Below, in pieces: positions 44,580 through 55,278 of a DNA stretch of 64,000 nt; position 1 is the first letter of the stretch; the number at the start of each line of letters is the position of its first letter. The notes beneath the pieces are model-generated. The model ran no database searches. It had not been told where the DNA came from and was given only the letters and a program-made list of their open reading frames with translations. The translations under genes and the position numbers were made by a program. This DNA comes from Oscheius onirici (lineage: Eukaryota; Nematoda; Chromadorea; Rhabditida; Rhabditidae): positions 6,572,001-6,636,000 of the forward strand of contig OW051471.1 in NCBI GenBank assembly GCA_932521025.1, read 5' to 3'.

Positions 44580-46661
44580 TTAAAAGACAACTCTTTGGTC
44601 GATCAGTTCCACGGCTTCCGACTGACCCATCCTCTCCAGGGCATCTCGTACACGGGATATTTTCGCCTCTGGTAGTTGCTACTCAAGGAGTATTTGTGAG
44701 AATAAAATACAAACCTCAAACTGATCTAGTAGGATCATGCTCGGACTCGACTCTTCATCTGAGCAAATTTCGATTAACTCGATCATGTGTTGGCATCCCA
44801 ACTCCTTTGCCAGTTGTTGCCATCTAGATTCCAAATCCAAAAGTTTTGACAGACGTAGACGTGTAAGATAGTCAAGACAACTGATGTCATCTACTTTCTT
44901 CTCTTTTGTATGGAAAGAGGAACGAACCTTTGCAGAATGCTTTGGTCGACTGACGAATCGGGGCGGAACTTCGACTTGGACCCGGTCGATCGTCGAAAAC
45001 CACAGGTTCTGGTGAGAGCGAATCACATCTAGTCGGAGAAGAGGGCGACGATTCGGCTCGCTTTATAATAACACGTGAGATACCCGTATCAACATGAGGA
45101 CGAACCGAACGACCGAAAAGGGCCTCTCTGGAAGTGGGAAGATCTTTCGGAGTTGACCATTCCTGTTCCTTTGGGGGCGGTGTGACTCTGAGCAAGTTTC
45201 ATCAGATTTCCTTAAAAACTGACCGATGTCCTCTAATCACTCTTTGAGCCGTCTCATCATCCCAGTCCGTCAGACATTCTCCCCGCAGATTCGTCTTGCT
45301 TGCATCTGCTCCTCCATCCAGCAGCATCCCCAAAACGACGTAATTTGCATTTTGTCTGGCTAACAAAAGAGAAGTTACTCCACTCTTGTCCTCAATATCG
45401 CAATCGGCTTCTCTCTACAAATTCGACTAGATCAAATCGTAGATAGTTCCACCTGAATTAAAAACTGGACGAGTTCGGGATCGTTCATAATGACTGCGTG
45501 CATTAGTGGACTTTTGCCACTTCCATCGAGTGTGTTGATCTGACAACCGGCGTCCAAGAGCATTTCCACTAGAGACAATTTCAGTCTGTGTTCATCAATT
45601 TAGTGACCAAAAACCTGTTCAACCTTCTAACAGCGAGATGAAGAGCAGAATGACCTTCATCGTTCAGTTCTTCTAGAGGCAACGGAGCTTCATTCTTTGG
45701 TTCCAAAACTTCTTTGAAAATGGCATCGTTGTAGGCGTCGGCCAGATAATGGAGGGCCTGTTTAGAATAAGAATAGTCTTCTTTCTATAAAAATCTACCG
45801 TGTTCTGATGACCATCCTTCAGAGCAACATCTGCGCCGTTGTTTACCAGATAATGTACAGAATCAGGATCGCCCGAGCGAATGGCCATGTGCAAGGCAGT
45901 CTGACCTCGATGATTCCTAAGATTTACTACCTCGGGTTTATCGTCAGACGACAAGGCTGACAATAGTGCTTTCAATGCATAGCTCTGAGTGTGTTTTGCT
46001 GCCATGTGAAGTGGACTGAAACTTTTTTTTCCTTTATTTTGAAACATCCTCACGTATTTCCATCGGCGTCTTGGTTTCCGATACAAGCCACGAAAGGTCT
46101 CAACAGTGGAAGTATTTCCCCGGAACGAGAGAACTCGTGAAGACAATCGGTGAGCTGACTCGGAGAACGTCTTAGTTTCCTTGAATTTATTGGTATCCAC
46201 GTATATTTAGTAAATATTACCTATCACTTTCAGAGTATGTCAGAGTTATTCTGACTTCTGAACCGGAACTTCGCAGACACAACTGAATCTGTTCAGTTGG
46301 ATTCGGAAGACGTGGAATGACAAAAGTGACCAACTGGAACATAAACAATTTGTGGTATTTTCCAAACTGACTTTGTCTCTTTCGATCACATCTTCGGCCG
46401 CATGTACAGCCTCTCCAGCAGCTATAAGGACATCCAATGGCTGTTCTGGAGCATGTGTCAATACTAGCCAAAATCTGTCTCCGGCTGCCGCAGTCGAAGA
46501 GCTCAATTCTTCCACCGCTAGCTGCTCTCTTGTCGAAGGACTTTTAGGCGGTGAACCTAACACCTTTAATCGGTTTTTATCAAAGAACAGGTTAGAATTC
46601 TCACTTCTGTGTCTGACAAAGATTTTGAGAGAAGATCGTTGGCGAGAAGAGTGTCAGGCAT
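44580..46661 (-). CDS. Ankyrin-repeat plus death-domain protein resembling the C-terminal half of NF-kappaB p100/p105, no Rel domain
   Basis: The start at 46661 (MPDTLLANDLLSKSLSDTE) is followed by a Ser/Pro-rich stretch and a region of unknown fold (FVIPRLPNPTEQIQLCL). Six to seven ankyrin units follow, for example SPLHMAAKHTQSYALKALL, GQTALHMAIRSGDPDSVHYL, GHSALHLAVRRL, GKSPLMHAVIMNDPELVQFL and GVTSLLLARQNANYVVL. After a Ser/Pro/Arg linker comes a death domain: LESRWQQLAKELGCQHMIEL, SSPSMILLDQFE, RVRDALERMGQSEAVELI. In p100/p105 this order follows a Rel homology domain; here only about 370 bp separate the start from IMP4, too little for one. It may act as an IkappaB-like inhibitor or a death-fold adaptor. 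Nine exons with short introns. Confidence 0.85.
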
Positions 46662-47028
46662 GGACGAGAACTGGAAAACAATTGACTCCTGACAGTGAGC
46701 AGTTTTGAGTGGGATTTGGTGAGCTCGGGAGTAAACAAAAGGGGTTTGAGGAAATATTTCTATAGCGAACAGGAAAATGGATCAAGAACAGTCCAGCTGG
46801 TGTCAGCTGAGATTTCAGGCCGGTGGCTTTGCGCCGTCCTCTTCGATTGAGCCACTCGCGACTGTGTAAAGTCCCCTTGGTGTGCCGGATCGCGGTCCGG
46901 TCATCAAAACGTCATGCGAACATCCTCGAGACTCTCGACAATTTGTCGTTTTGACATGGTTTTTGAAACAAATTTAGTGCATAACAACGGGAACAGTCAA
47001 CAACAATGTAACAGAAACCAAGTTTGTA
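46662..47028. other. Short intergenic region between IMP4 and the ankyrin/death-domain gene
   Basis: About 370 bp, downstream of IMP4 and upstream of the ankyrin/death-domain start (both minus). On the minus strand a ttttccag acceptor lies 9 nt before the ATG at 46661. I searched for Rel-homology exons on the minus strand and saw none. A GC-rich stretch (about 46820-46910) contains small imperfect hairpins but no tRNA pattern. Confidence 0.5.
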
Positions 47029-48204
47029 TCATATGACATCTTCTTCCTCCTCATCAGCTTTCGAGCTGAGATATTGCTTCTTCTTGGCAGTGTTGGTGTA
47101 AGAACGGAGAATCCACTCGTCTTCAGCTGCGTTGATATTCTCTAGTGTTCCAAGCTTGATGCAGTAAGCTGAAAATTGGGGAGTTCGTGGGAAAATAGTT
47201 GCATTTTACGTCGCATTTCAAAACGAGGGCCAACTTCTGACAGCTCGAGTTCTCCCCCTTCACCGTTCTGAAAAAAATGAAATGATGAAAACATGGAAAA
47301 AATTTACCTTGTAAGTATGATGGCGGAACGAGATGAAATCATCGCTGTTTGAAAATGTCATGACTCGCTTGGAAGAGCTTTTTGGTACCGGAAACAGGTA
47401 CTTCAAAACGCTTGTGAACTAAAGTGACAAATGCTGAATTGGACACACAAAAGAACTAACTCTGTGTCCCAGTTTCGTGTTGAGATTATTAAAGATCAGA
47501 TGAGGATATTGCTCGCTGACAGCCTCTCTGTCCGGAATATCGTGTCTCATGACAACGTTACTGAGCGTGAAATAGGCTGTGGGTCCGAAGGGAAGATGGC
47601 AGACGACCATTCCGTCCGGCTGACCGCGCGTTTCGGTTAGAAGAATGAAATCAGTAACCTAAAGTTTACGTACAATGCGAAGGAATCGGGAAAACATACA
47701 TCGTTCGATCGACAAGCTTGTACAAGCTGCTTCACATCATAATGCCCGCGATTGATACGCTGTGCGTTAGGGAATATTAGCTTCATTTCCTGAAAAAAAA
47801 CGTGATAACTCGGAAAAATTTATTTCATACCTTTGAGAAGATTTTCAGTTTGCTGGAAGGGTCTCTGCTAGTCGAGATGACAATTTTTGGATCGCGAGAA
47901 CCAGCCCATCTGTACTCGTCATCGATAGTTTGGGTCTAAAAGCGTTTGATTTATTTGCATAAACAGGAAGTGAATACCTGTCCTCCCCATTCCGCGCCTT
48001 TGGCTAATTCCACTGCTTCCTTTCTCAGAGATGCGTCTACTTTTCTAAATGAATAAATGAACTTCACATATTTCAGCAAACTCACTTGTTATTCTCCAAG
48101 GCATCTCGAATCTTTTCTCTTTTTTCCTCGATTGTTTTCTGCTTTTCTTCTAGCGACTTCCTGTAGATGTATTCGCGTCTGAGTCGATTTTCTCGACGAA
48201 TCAT
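47029..48204 (-). CDS. imp4: U3 snoRNP protein IMP4 (Brix domain)
   Basis: IMP4 binds U3 snoRNA within the small-subunit processome and is needed for 18S rRNA maturation in the nucleolus. N-terminus MIRRENRLRREYIYRKSLEE; then DDEYRWAGSRDPKIVISTSR and SSKLKIFSKEMKLIFPNAQR. The Brix sigma70-like motif appears as VVCHLPFGPTAYFTLSNVVMRHDI, then VMTFSNSDDFISFRHHTYK and VGPRFEMRPYCIKLGTLE. About 290 residues in seven exons, typical length and full homology. The ATG is preceded after one base by ttttcag, consistent with a trans-splice site or a 5' UTR intron. Same orientation as the ankyrin/death-domain gene downstream. Confidence 0.95.
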
Positions 48205-49394
48205 CCTGAAAATGGAACTAATATAAGGGAGAAAGAGAACAACTAAAAGATGGCAAGCAAAGCGCATAGGAATTGCACAAACGCCGCACATGTTTTTTTT
48301 TAAAAAGCGTGCAGCAAGAAATGAGAAGCGCACCTAAACAAACGTTTCAGTGTATAATGGAAAACTGTTCTATGTAATCAGCAAACAATGTTCAAGAAGC
48401 GGATGAAGGCAAAGCTCTTCAGGTGATTTCCGTTCTGCTCGTTCTTGTATAAAAAATGACCATCACCGATATAGCTACCAGGGTTGGGCGAACATTGAAA
48501 TTTTCGAAATACAACAAGAAATATCAAAATAATAGCAGAAGAAAGTCAATCTAGCAGTAAAACGGCCTTTTTACACAAAAATGTCAAAACACGGCCATTT
48601 TCGTCCATTTCAAGGTGTTCTTTCGATTTTTTTCTTCCACTGACTATTTTCAACATGCTTTTTACGAAACATCATGAGAACAGAAGAAAACGACAAAAAA
48701 ACAGTGAAAACCCCATTTTGTCAAGGTTTATTGCACTTCCCGCCATTTTTTTGAGCTCGCTGCGCGCCAGCTTGCTCGCACGGGCGCAGTAGGGTCACAC
48801 TTTAAATAGTACTGAATAAATGTTTGTGTTTGTTCCTTTCGCCAGTTCCATGTTCGCCCTCGAACACGTTCGTTTCGCGCCGGTCAAAACGAACCCCCAG
48901 CCCTGGAATATAGCTACATGCAGGCTTGTTGAGCTGCGGTCTGGGCTGGGCTGCGGCCAGGTTGGACTTTGCGGCGGGCTAAAAAAATTCATTTCGCATT
49001 TTTTTCTGATGTTTTTTGTTTCCAAATACGTCCCCCGATTAGATTTAGTTTTGCCATCAGGAAAATTGGAAGAAAATCGAAAACTGACGACAAAAATAGA
49101 AGAAAATGCGGTTTTTTGACGAAATTCTGTAAAAATGGCAGTTTTCTTCGATTTTCATTGTCAATTTTCGATTTTCTTCCAATTTTTCTGATGGCAAAAC
49201 TAAATCTAATCGGGGGACGTATTTGGAAACAAAAAAAAATGCGAAAAAATTATTTGTTCAAACTTTGCGCGCAAAGTTTTCAGAGGATTTGCGTGAGGTT
49301 ACGGTATTCATTTCCGTCACAGAGGCGTTGAGAGCTTTGCTATTTTTTTTTCAAATTTGGAGCTCCTCATTTTACGACGTTGGTTACAGGAAAC
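48205..49394. other. Intergenic region with repetitive AT-rich DNA and a fold-back element
   Basis: Lies between divergent IMP4 and the glutamate carrier. No gene supported. About 48530-48720 is AT-rich with direct and inverted copies of acggcc(t/a)tttt-like words. 48750-48790 is GC-rich with imperfect palindromes around gagctcgctgcgcgcc. The fold-back at about 49018-49230 is listed separately. Open frames inside the fold-back on both strands are by-products of the palindrome. Confidence 0.5.
49018..49230. mobile_element. Near-perfect fold-back (MITE-like) element
   Basis: Arms of about 90 nt (49018-49108 and 49141-49230) are more than 90 percent complementary and separated by about 32 nt. 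The outer 20 nt of each arm (GTTTCCAAATACGTCCCCCG and its complement) match perfectly. Pairing extends weakly outward through A/T runs (cgcattttttt on the left, aaaaaaatgcg on the right). No coding capacity. The high arm identity suggests a recent insertion or ongoing gene conversion. It lies about 165 bp upstream of the glutamate carrier ATG. Confidence 0.88.
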
Positions 49395-50589
49395 ATGGAC
49401 GTTGACGAGCTAGATATAGGAATTGAGCCGTCTTTGATTGCTAAACCGAGGGTACAGCTATTGCCTAAAATTATGAATGGAGGAATCGCAGGTTTGTTAC
49501 CACTTGTTGCTAGATTATACGGTTTTTTGCAGGAATCGTCGGCGTCTCCTGTGTGTTTCCACTCGATTTAGTTAAAACACGCCTGCAGAGCCAGAAAGGA
49601 GTTTCTAAATATACTGGCATACTGGATTGCTTTCACAAAACGATCGCCCAAGCTGGACCTACGCGGTTTCAGCAATTCCGATCACTTTATCAAGGAGCAT
49701 CTGTGAACATTCTTCTCATAACACCAGAAAAGGCCATCAAACTTGTAGCTAACGATGGTTTGTACCAATTTTGGCTGTAATTTACGCGATATTTAGTGTT
49801 CCGCCATGCTCTTAAAAAGGATAGTGAATCGCTCTCCAACATACGGTATCTTTTCTCTATTGTATCTCCAAACAAAATTTCAGAGGAATGCTTGCCGGTG
49901 CATGTGCTGGGTTTTGCCAGGTTGTTTAAAGTCACTATTTTAACGTTTAGAATAGGTAGTCATTACAACGCCGATGGAACTCCTCAAAATTCGAATGCAA
50001 CAGGCCACTCAGCGTGTGAGCGCAAGAAAACTCGTCATAGGTTCGTCTATTTTTCACTCTATAGCTCAAGTTGTTCAGACTTCTTGAAAACTGATGGCCT
50101 GTGTGGCCTTTACAAAGGTTTACGACCTACTATGGCCCGCGATGTCACATTTTCAGCAATTTACTTTCCCCTTTTTGCCGAGCTCGATTCGTGGGGACCG
50201 CGAAAGAAAGACAAATCTGGTATGTCTTCACTTTTCATTCACTCTTCTTTTCTAGGAGATGCAGTTTTCTGGGCCAGCTTTCTAGCCGGATTGTCAGCAG
50301 GTGCCATTGCTTCTTTTTCTGTCACCCCTCTCGATGTCATCAAAACCCGACTTCAGTCCGCAACGGCCAGTGATAAGAGGTAGATTTGTTCTTTTTTTAC
50401 TGTTCATACATTTATAGCATATGGAATACATTCAAGTCCATTCTATCAACAGAAGGTCCTTTGGCACTCTTCAAAGGAGCAGCATGCCGAATGATGGTAA
50501 TGGCTCCACTTTTTGGAATAGCACAAATGGTCTACTACATTGGAGTTGCTGAAAAAATTCTTCAGCGCGAGAAATCACAACGAGTGTAG
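49395..50589 (+). CDS. slc25a22: Mitochondrial glutamate carrier (SLC25A22/A18-like)
   Basis: Carries glutamate with a proton across the inner mitochondrial membrane. Three carrier repeats, each with the PX(D/E)XX(K/R) signature: [32 protein letters not shown] and [15 protein letters not shown]. Second half-repeat motifs include [21 protein letters not shown] and [33 protein letters not shown] and the TPEKAIK motif favour the glutamate subgroup over aspartate-glutamate carriers, and the N-terminus lacks EF hands. About 310 residues in six exons. The start [14 protein letters not shown] is preceded 5 nt upstream by ttacag. AATAAA at 50632. The next gene starts 128 bp downstream; both concern glutamate and proline metabolism. 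Confidence 0.93.
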
Positions 50590-50717
50590 TTTCGAACATT
50601 GTCATTTTTAGTCTTTTCAATGATCTCCATAAATAAACATATCGTTCAGAATGACCTCTTATTACAAAGTATCTCTATCTTTTACCACTCTATGACACTG
50701 TCATTTTATGCTTTTAG
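50590..50717 (+). promoter_or_regulatory. Intercistronic region glutamate carrier to P5C reductase
   Basis: 128 bp with AATAAA (50632-50637), T-rich sequence and TTTTAG (50712-50717) touching the ATG of the reductase. Matches operon-type processing, with 3' end formation of the first and trans-splicing of the second gene. Confidence 0.5.
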
Positions 50718-51932
50718 ATGGTCTGCTTTGAAACGTTGGCAGTGGAGATTGATTGTGCTCCCAAAATATTGTTCATAGGCGGAGGAAATATGGCCGAGGC
50801 AATTGTAACCGGATGTATCAACTCTGGTAGCTCTAAAAGTCTTTTCATCAAAATGTATATTTAAGGTTTTCTAAAACATGAGCATGTAGCGGTTACTACA
50901 AAATCGGAAAGTAGTGCCAACAAATGGCAGCAAAAAGGATTCACACAGGTTTCCACTTCAAACTCGGGCATCATCAACATTCTTGGATCGTGTATCTGCT
51001 CAATTTTATAAACCAAAACGTTATTTCTAGGTATTGTTGTGCTCGCCGTCAAACCACACTTGCGGCACGATGTTTTCAAGGATCTTGCAAATTCTAGACT
51101 TGCCGGTGTCCCACTGATCATTTCTTTGATGGCTGGTATTAAAACATCCGTTTTAGAGCAAGAGCTGGCAGAAGTTGGCTACAAAAGGTAGGTAAACAAA
51201 TGAACTTTTTGTTGACTGTTCAGCGCGTCGTCACATCAAGTATTAACACATGTATACTCCGTAAAGTAAATCCCAAGAAAATGCAGTCCTTTAAAATAAC
51301 GTGTAAATGTTGAATATTCAGCCAAGCGAAATTTTTCATTGTGTATCAACGGGTCCTTTTTGGAGTTTTCTCGGGATTTACTTTACGGAGTATAGACACG
51401 TTCTTCGTCTGATGCCCAACACTCCGGCTTCAATCTCGGCCGGATCTACACTCTTGGCTCGAAACCACAGCGTTGCACCTCCATTAGTTCGTTACTCGAA
51501 ACGCGAAATATTCTGTTTTTAGATTCAATTGACCAAAAAATTGGCTGAATCAGTTGGGATGTGTACTGAGATAGACGAGAGATATTATAACGCTGCAGCC
51601 GCTATCTCCGGATGTGGTCCCGCCTGGGTTTTCATGTTCATCGAATCTCTCGCTGATGGGGGAGTTCTAGCTGGTGTGCCACGGAATGAGGCTATGCAAT
51701 TGGCTGCTCAGACTGTTATGGTATGTAGTCCCTCATACATTCAATGCGAATTTTCTAGGGTGCTGCGAAATTGGTTCTGGTGACGGGAGAGCATCCAGGA
51801 GTGCTCAAAGATCGAGTTTGCTCTCCCAATGGTACTACCATCGCTGGATTGCGCAAACTGGAAAGTTCCGGATTTCGCTCAGCAGTTATAGAAGCGGTCA
51901 AAGCTGCTGCCGATAGAGCCGATGAAATGTGA
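50718..51932 (+). CDS. pycr: Pyrroline-5-carboxylate reductase (P5CR)
   Basis: Reduces pyrroline-5-carboxylate to proline with NAD(P)H, the last step of proline synthesis from glutamate. N-terminal dinucleotide fold [51 protein letters not shown]. The C-terminal dimerisation domain has the family signature across [20 protein letters not shown] and [21 protein letters not shown], then [20 protein letters not shown]. About 276 residues, normal. Six exons. One intron (51189-51395, about 207 nt) hosts a fold-back element, while others are 36-43 nt. AATAAA at 51954. Ends 38 bp from the convergent KTI12 stop, so 3' UTRs overlap. Coupling to the glutamate carrier upstream makes biochemical sense. 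Confidence 0.95.
51253..51394. mobile_element. Stowaway/mariner-like MITE inside a P5CR intron
   Basis: Terminal inverted repeats of about 28 nt begin TATACTCCGTAAAGTAAATC (51253 onward) and end with the complement at 51394, one mismatch inside. The termini fit TA target duplication next to CTCC-type ends as in mariner/Stowaway MITEs. The interior of about 85 nt is unique. The right terminus is directly followed by g, and the intron ends at 51395, so the last A of the repeat forms part of the AG acceptor. The host intron is about four times longer than its neighbours because of the insert. Confidence 0.82.
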
Positions 51933-51970
51933 ACAGCTTTATAAAAACAAAGAAATAAACAGGAAACCTA

Positions 51971-53104
51971 CTAAGAATTTGAAGTATTCAAGAAATTGAC
52001 AAAAAGAGATGCTATTCTTGCCGAATTTTGTACGGGATGCGTCTTTGACATAGTGATGAACTGTCGTCTAAGACGTGAGAGCTCGGCTATAGATCGCATT
52101 CTTGTGAAGTTAATCTGAAAAGTGAAAACGCTAGAATAAGATAACTACCTGATTGTCCCCAGTATCAGCAGGCGGGATGATGATGGGCTGTCCTATCATG
52201 CCGTCTTTTTGACCTTGGATAACGCTATTCACAACTTCCTGTGTTATTCGGTCTAGTTCGTGAAGATAATTTGTTGGAGCAAGTGGAACAACTTGAGTGC
52301 TCTGATTCTCCGTCAGAGGAATTCCCTAAGGCGTACTGATAAAAGGTAAAAGATACATTTTACCTCGCAAAGCCAGTTATAAATTTCTTCAAAAGGAACA
52401 TCGACTGTTCTCGGGGATGGATAATCTAGATCTAGCGTCATATCGTCAATTTGTTCCAAATCTATTTTTCTAAACAATTCGCATAGAGGAAATGCGAAAG
52501 AAGACTTACTTTTCAGATTTGCCGATTTTGACTTCGAAGAGCAACGAATCCCAGCGGTTTTTTGATAGCGGCATTTCATATCTCATTATTAAAGCTTTCA
52601 CTAATTCTTCACCATATCTGGAACAGATATGAGTAAAATGGAAGCGTGGCAACCTTGAATCTTCGTTTTTCAATGAATCCAGCCACAAGCAAGTAGATTC
52701 GTTGGCTGCGCAATGAACTACTCCGTATGTTGTCTTCGCCAGTTTACCCGCCAAGAACAGCTCGTATCTGTAGCCTGAAACATAATGAAAAGGAACAAAT
52801 CCGGGCATACCTTTGATGTAGTTCATTCCGTCGCAAATAACGATTGAATTTTTACTAGAGTGTTTTTGTACGAGTGATCTTATGAATGAACGGTGATCTT
52901 TCTCCTAAAAAGTAATTGATCGAGCAAAACACTTATTGCACAAACCTTCTGTGAGTCCAAAAACAAGCTTCTAGAGAAAATGGAACTGTCCTCATCACGG
53001 ATTACCGTCGCTTCCTTGCCTTTTTCTTGAAAGTATTTCACGAGCCTGTTGACAATTGTAGATTTACCGGAAGACGGATGGCCAGTGACAAGAAGGAACG
53101 GCAT
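51971..53104 (-). CDS. kti12: KTI12-like tRNA wobble-uridine modification factor (Elongator partner)
   Basis: KTI12 is a tRNA-binding P-loop ATPase related to PSTK that regulates Elongator. P-loop near the start: MPFLLVTGHPSSGKSTIVNR. Downstream ICDGMNYIKGYRYELF (DxMNYIKGxRYE family hallmark), CAANESTCLWL, the NRWDSLLFEV motif and VPFEEIYNWL. The C-terminal part carries PLAPTNYLHELDRITQEVV and the RLRRQFITMSKTHP motif, ending SLFVNFLNTSNS. About 285 residues in seven exons. The ATG chosen at 53104 opens directly on the P-loop strand; ttttcag lies 6 nt upstream. Divergent from MRPS7 (222 bp between starts). Confidence 0.92.
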
Positions 53105-53326
53105 CAATTGCTGAAAACTTATTTGATTAAAAAATGAAAAAAAGTTACAAATGTGAACGAAGAGTACGAAGAGTTCTTCTCAAAGTCCTTTGAAACAATT
53201 AGCTTACGCAATTGCGTACAAATAACTTATTTTCTGGGTCACGTCTTAATTCTTTTTATTTCATTATTTTTTCATTTCCACTTTGCAAAATGCTCTTCTT
53301 TCGTATCAAAACACATTTTGTTTCAG

Positions 53327-54162
53327 ATGGCACTGCTGGGAAATGTGGGAAGACGATTTACTCCGCTCTGCCGAGCAATCACCACCACGCCTCCAGCAAC
53401 CAGCATGTACGATCCACGCGTTTTTCGTGAGCCCATCACCAACGTAAAGCAGGTAGATAACTACATTTTGCCATTTTATTTAAGCCTTTAGCTATCCGAG
53501 AAACTGAATGCTGACGACGATCGGAATTTCCTATACATAAAAGCAATGCGAAGTGATGATACACCCGTTTTTTATCGGGACCACGTGGTAAACTCTTTTT
53601 TCATTCCCAATGCTCTATCTATTTAGGTCGATAAACTTATTCGAGTTTCAATGCTTGTTGGAGACAAAGAAACTGCAAAAAAACACGTATATGCTGCTTT
53701 GGAAATTATCAAAAGACGGCAGTACAAGGTCTGGCTCAAAGCATCAGACGACGAAAAAGTAATTTCATTACTTGTTTAGTACAAGTCAATTTTTAGGCCA
53801 CGATAGAACTTGATCCATTTGTGGTTGTACGAACAGCTCTAAGAAACTGCTGGCCATTGATGAAGCTTCAAGGAGTAACCCGTGGAGGAACAACCTATCA
53901 AGTTCCGTTCCCTATTGAAGATGACGAAGCCGAATTTCGCGCTATGAAAATGATGAGAGATATTTGTAGACAACGTGCTGCTCATGGGGAGACTCATTTC
54001 AAGTAATTTTCACTCGTTTTCCATTATTTCTCCAATTATAGAGATATTCTTGCTACCGAGTTATTGGCTGCCTATCAAAATGAAGGACTGACGATTCAAG
54101 CCAAACAGGAGCTGCACAAAACGTGTGAAGCCAATCGTGCCTATGCTCATTATAGAGGATGA
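53327..54162 (+). CDS. mrps7: Mitochondrial ribosomal protein uS7m (MRPS7)
   Basis: A small-subunit mitoribosome protein of the head, binding 12S rRNA. N-terminal presequence [20 protein letters not shown]. Conserved blocks: [78 protein letters not shown] and [14 protein letters not shown] at the C-terminus, as in animal MRPS7. About 230 residues in five exons. The ATG follows tttcag (53321-53326) with no base between, a good trans-splice or 5' UTR intron acceptor. VTI1 begins 150 bp downstream on the same strand. Confidence 0.93.
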
Positions 54163-54312
54163 TCGAATTTTACATATTGTCAGTCCGCAATTTCTAGATT
54201 TTTTTTCGTTTATGTTATGAACTCTTGTTTTCTTTATATATTCGTTAGCTACGAGTTATACACTCTCCTCTCATTATACTGCAATATTTTCATAGACTTT
54301 GCATTGATTTAG
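54163..54312 (+). promoter_or_regulatory. Intercistronic region MRPS7 to VTI1
   Basis: 150 bp, very T-rich (ttctagattttttttcg, tttctttatatattcg), ending in gatttag directly before the VTI1 ATG at 54313. No canonical AATAAA was seen, only AT-rich variants. Consistent with, but not proof of, a two-gene operon. Confidence 0.4.
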
Positions 54313-55185
54313 ATGATCGAAATGGGAGACCTCGGCTTCTCAAAGATGACAATAGCAACATTAGCCGAATTTGAGCAGCAGTATTCGATCCAAACGGCAG
54401 AGGTTTCTTCCAATTTTTCTTGTCGTAAGTCTCTTTCCAGATAACTTCTAAAATTGGTCGTCTATCACAACTACCTGCGTCGGAGAGGCCGTCTGCAGTA
54501 CAAGCAGTGCAGCGACTTTTGACAGATGTAGCAGAGCTGCTGGAACAAATGGAGCTGGCTGTCAGAGATCTACCCGCAGGAAGCTCGGAAAGGGCCAAAT
54601 ACGAACTCCGCGTCAGAAGCTACTATTCCGACAAAAAACAGCTCGATTCGGAACTGGATAAAGCTGTTCGTCGTCTCAGAGAAGGGGCCGACCGTGAAGA
54701 ACTCCTTGCCTTTGACGAGGCCGTACAAATTGATCGACAGGAAGACATGCTGATTGCCAACACGGAACGACTAGAAAGATCGTACGTTTTGTTTTTTACT
54801 AGAAATGAGTGATAATTTGATTTTAATCCTTGCTTTTTTTTCAGAAATCGTAAACTGCAAGATGCCTACCGAATGGCTGTTGAGACTGAACAGGTTTCGC
54901 TTTGATTTTCTTATTACATAGCAAATTGAAGATAGGGACTGAAGTATTAGGAAATCTGTCTTCTCAACGCGAAACGATCAGTCGTGCTCGCGAAAGAATG
55001 CGTGAAGCGGATGCCGATCTGACTAGAAGTAATCGGATGCTAAACACCATGATTCGGAGGTACTTTTTTTTCATTATTTTAATTCTTCGTTTAGAGTCAT
55101 ACAAAACCGTCTCCTTCTTTTGATCGTCGCCGTTTTTATGATGTTCTCCCTGCTTTTCCTAATCTATCGCTCACTCTCGCACTAG
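54313..55185 (+). CDS. vti1: Qb-SNARE VTI1
   Basis: VTI1 mediates fusion in the Golgi-endosome-lysosome route. N-terminal three-helix region: TIATLAEFEQQYSIQTAEI, RPSAVQAVQRLLTDVAELL, LPAGSSERAKYELRVRSY. The Qb SNARE motif follows (IGTEVLGNLSSQRETISR with the zero-layer Gln in SSQRET, then ADLTRSNRMLNTMIRR). A single C-terminal anchor (LLLLIVAVFMMFSLLFLIY) ends SLSH, the correct tail-anchored layout. About 225 residues. Five exons; intron lengths 37-60 nt. An alternative start at the second Met (MGDLGF) is possible. Converges with the PDZRN-like gene, whose stop is 94 bp away. Confidence 0.93.
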
Positions 55186-55278
55186 TCATCTCCGGTCAGC
55201 GTCCGTTTGATACAAAAGACGCCAAAATAATTTATTCTTTTACACAATATCTGTACAGAGTCGAATGAACTTATTTCA

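Noticed and set aside
46662-47028. Possible Rel-homology exon upstream of the ankyrin/death-domain gene
   Set aside because: No Rel motif in any minus-strand frame and too little space before IMP4.
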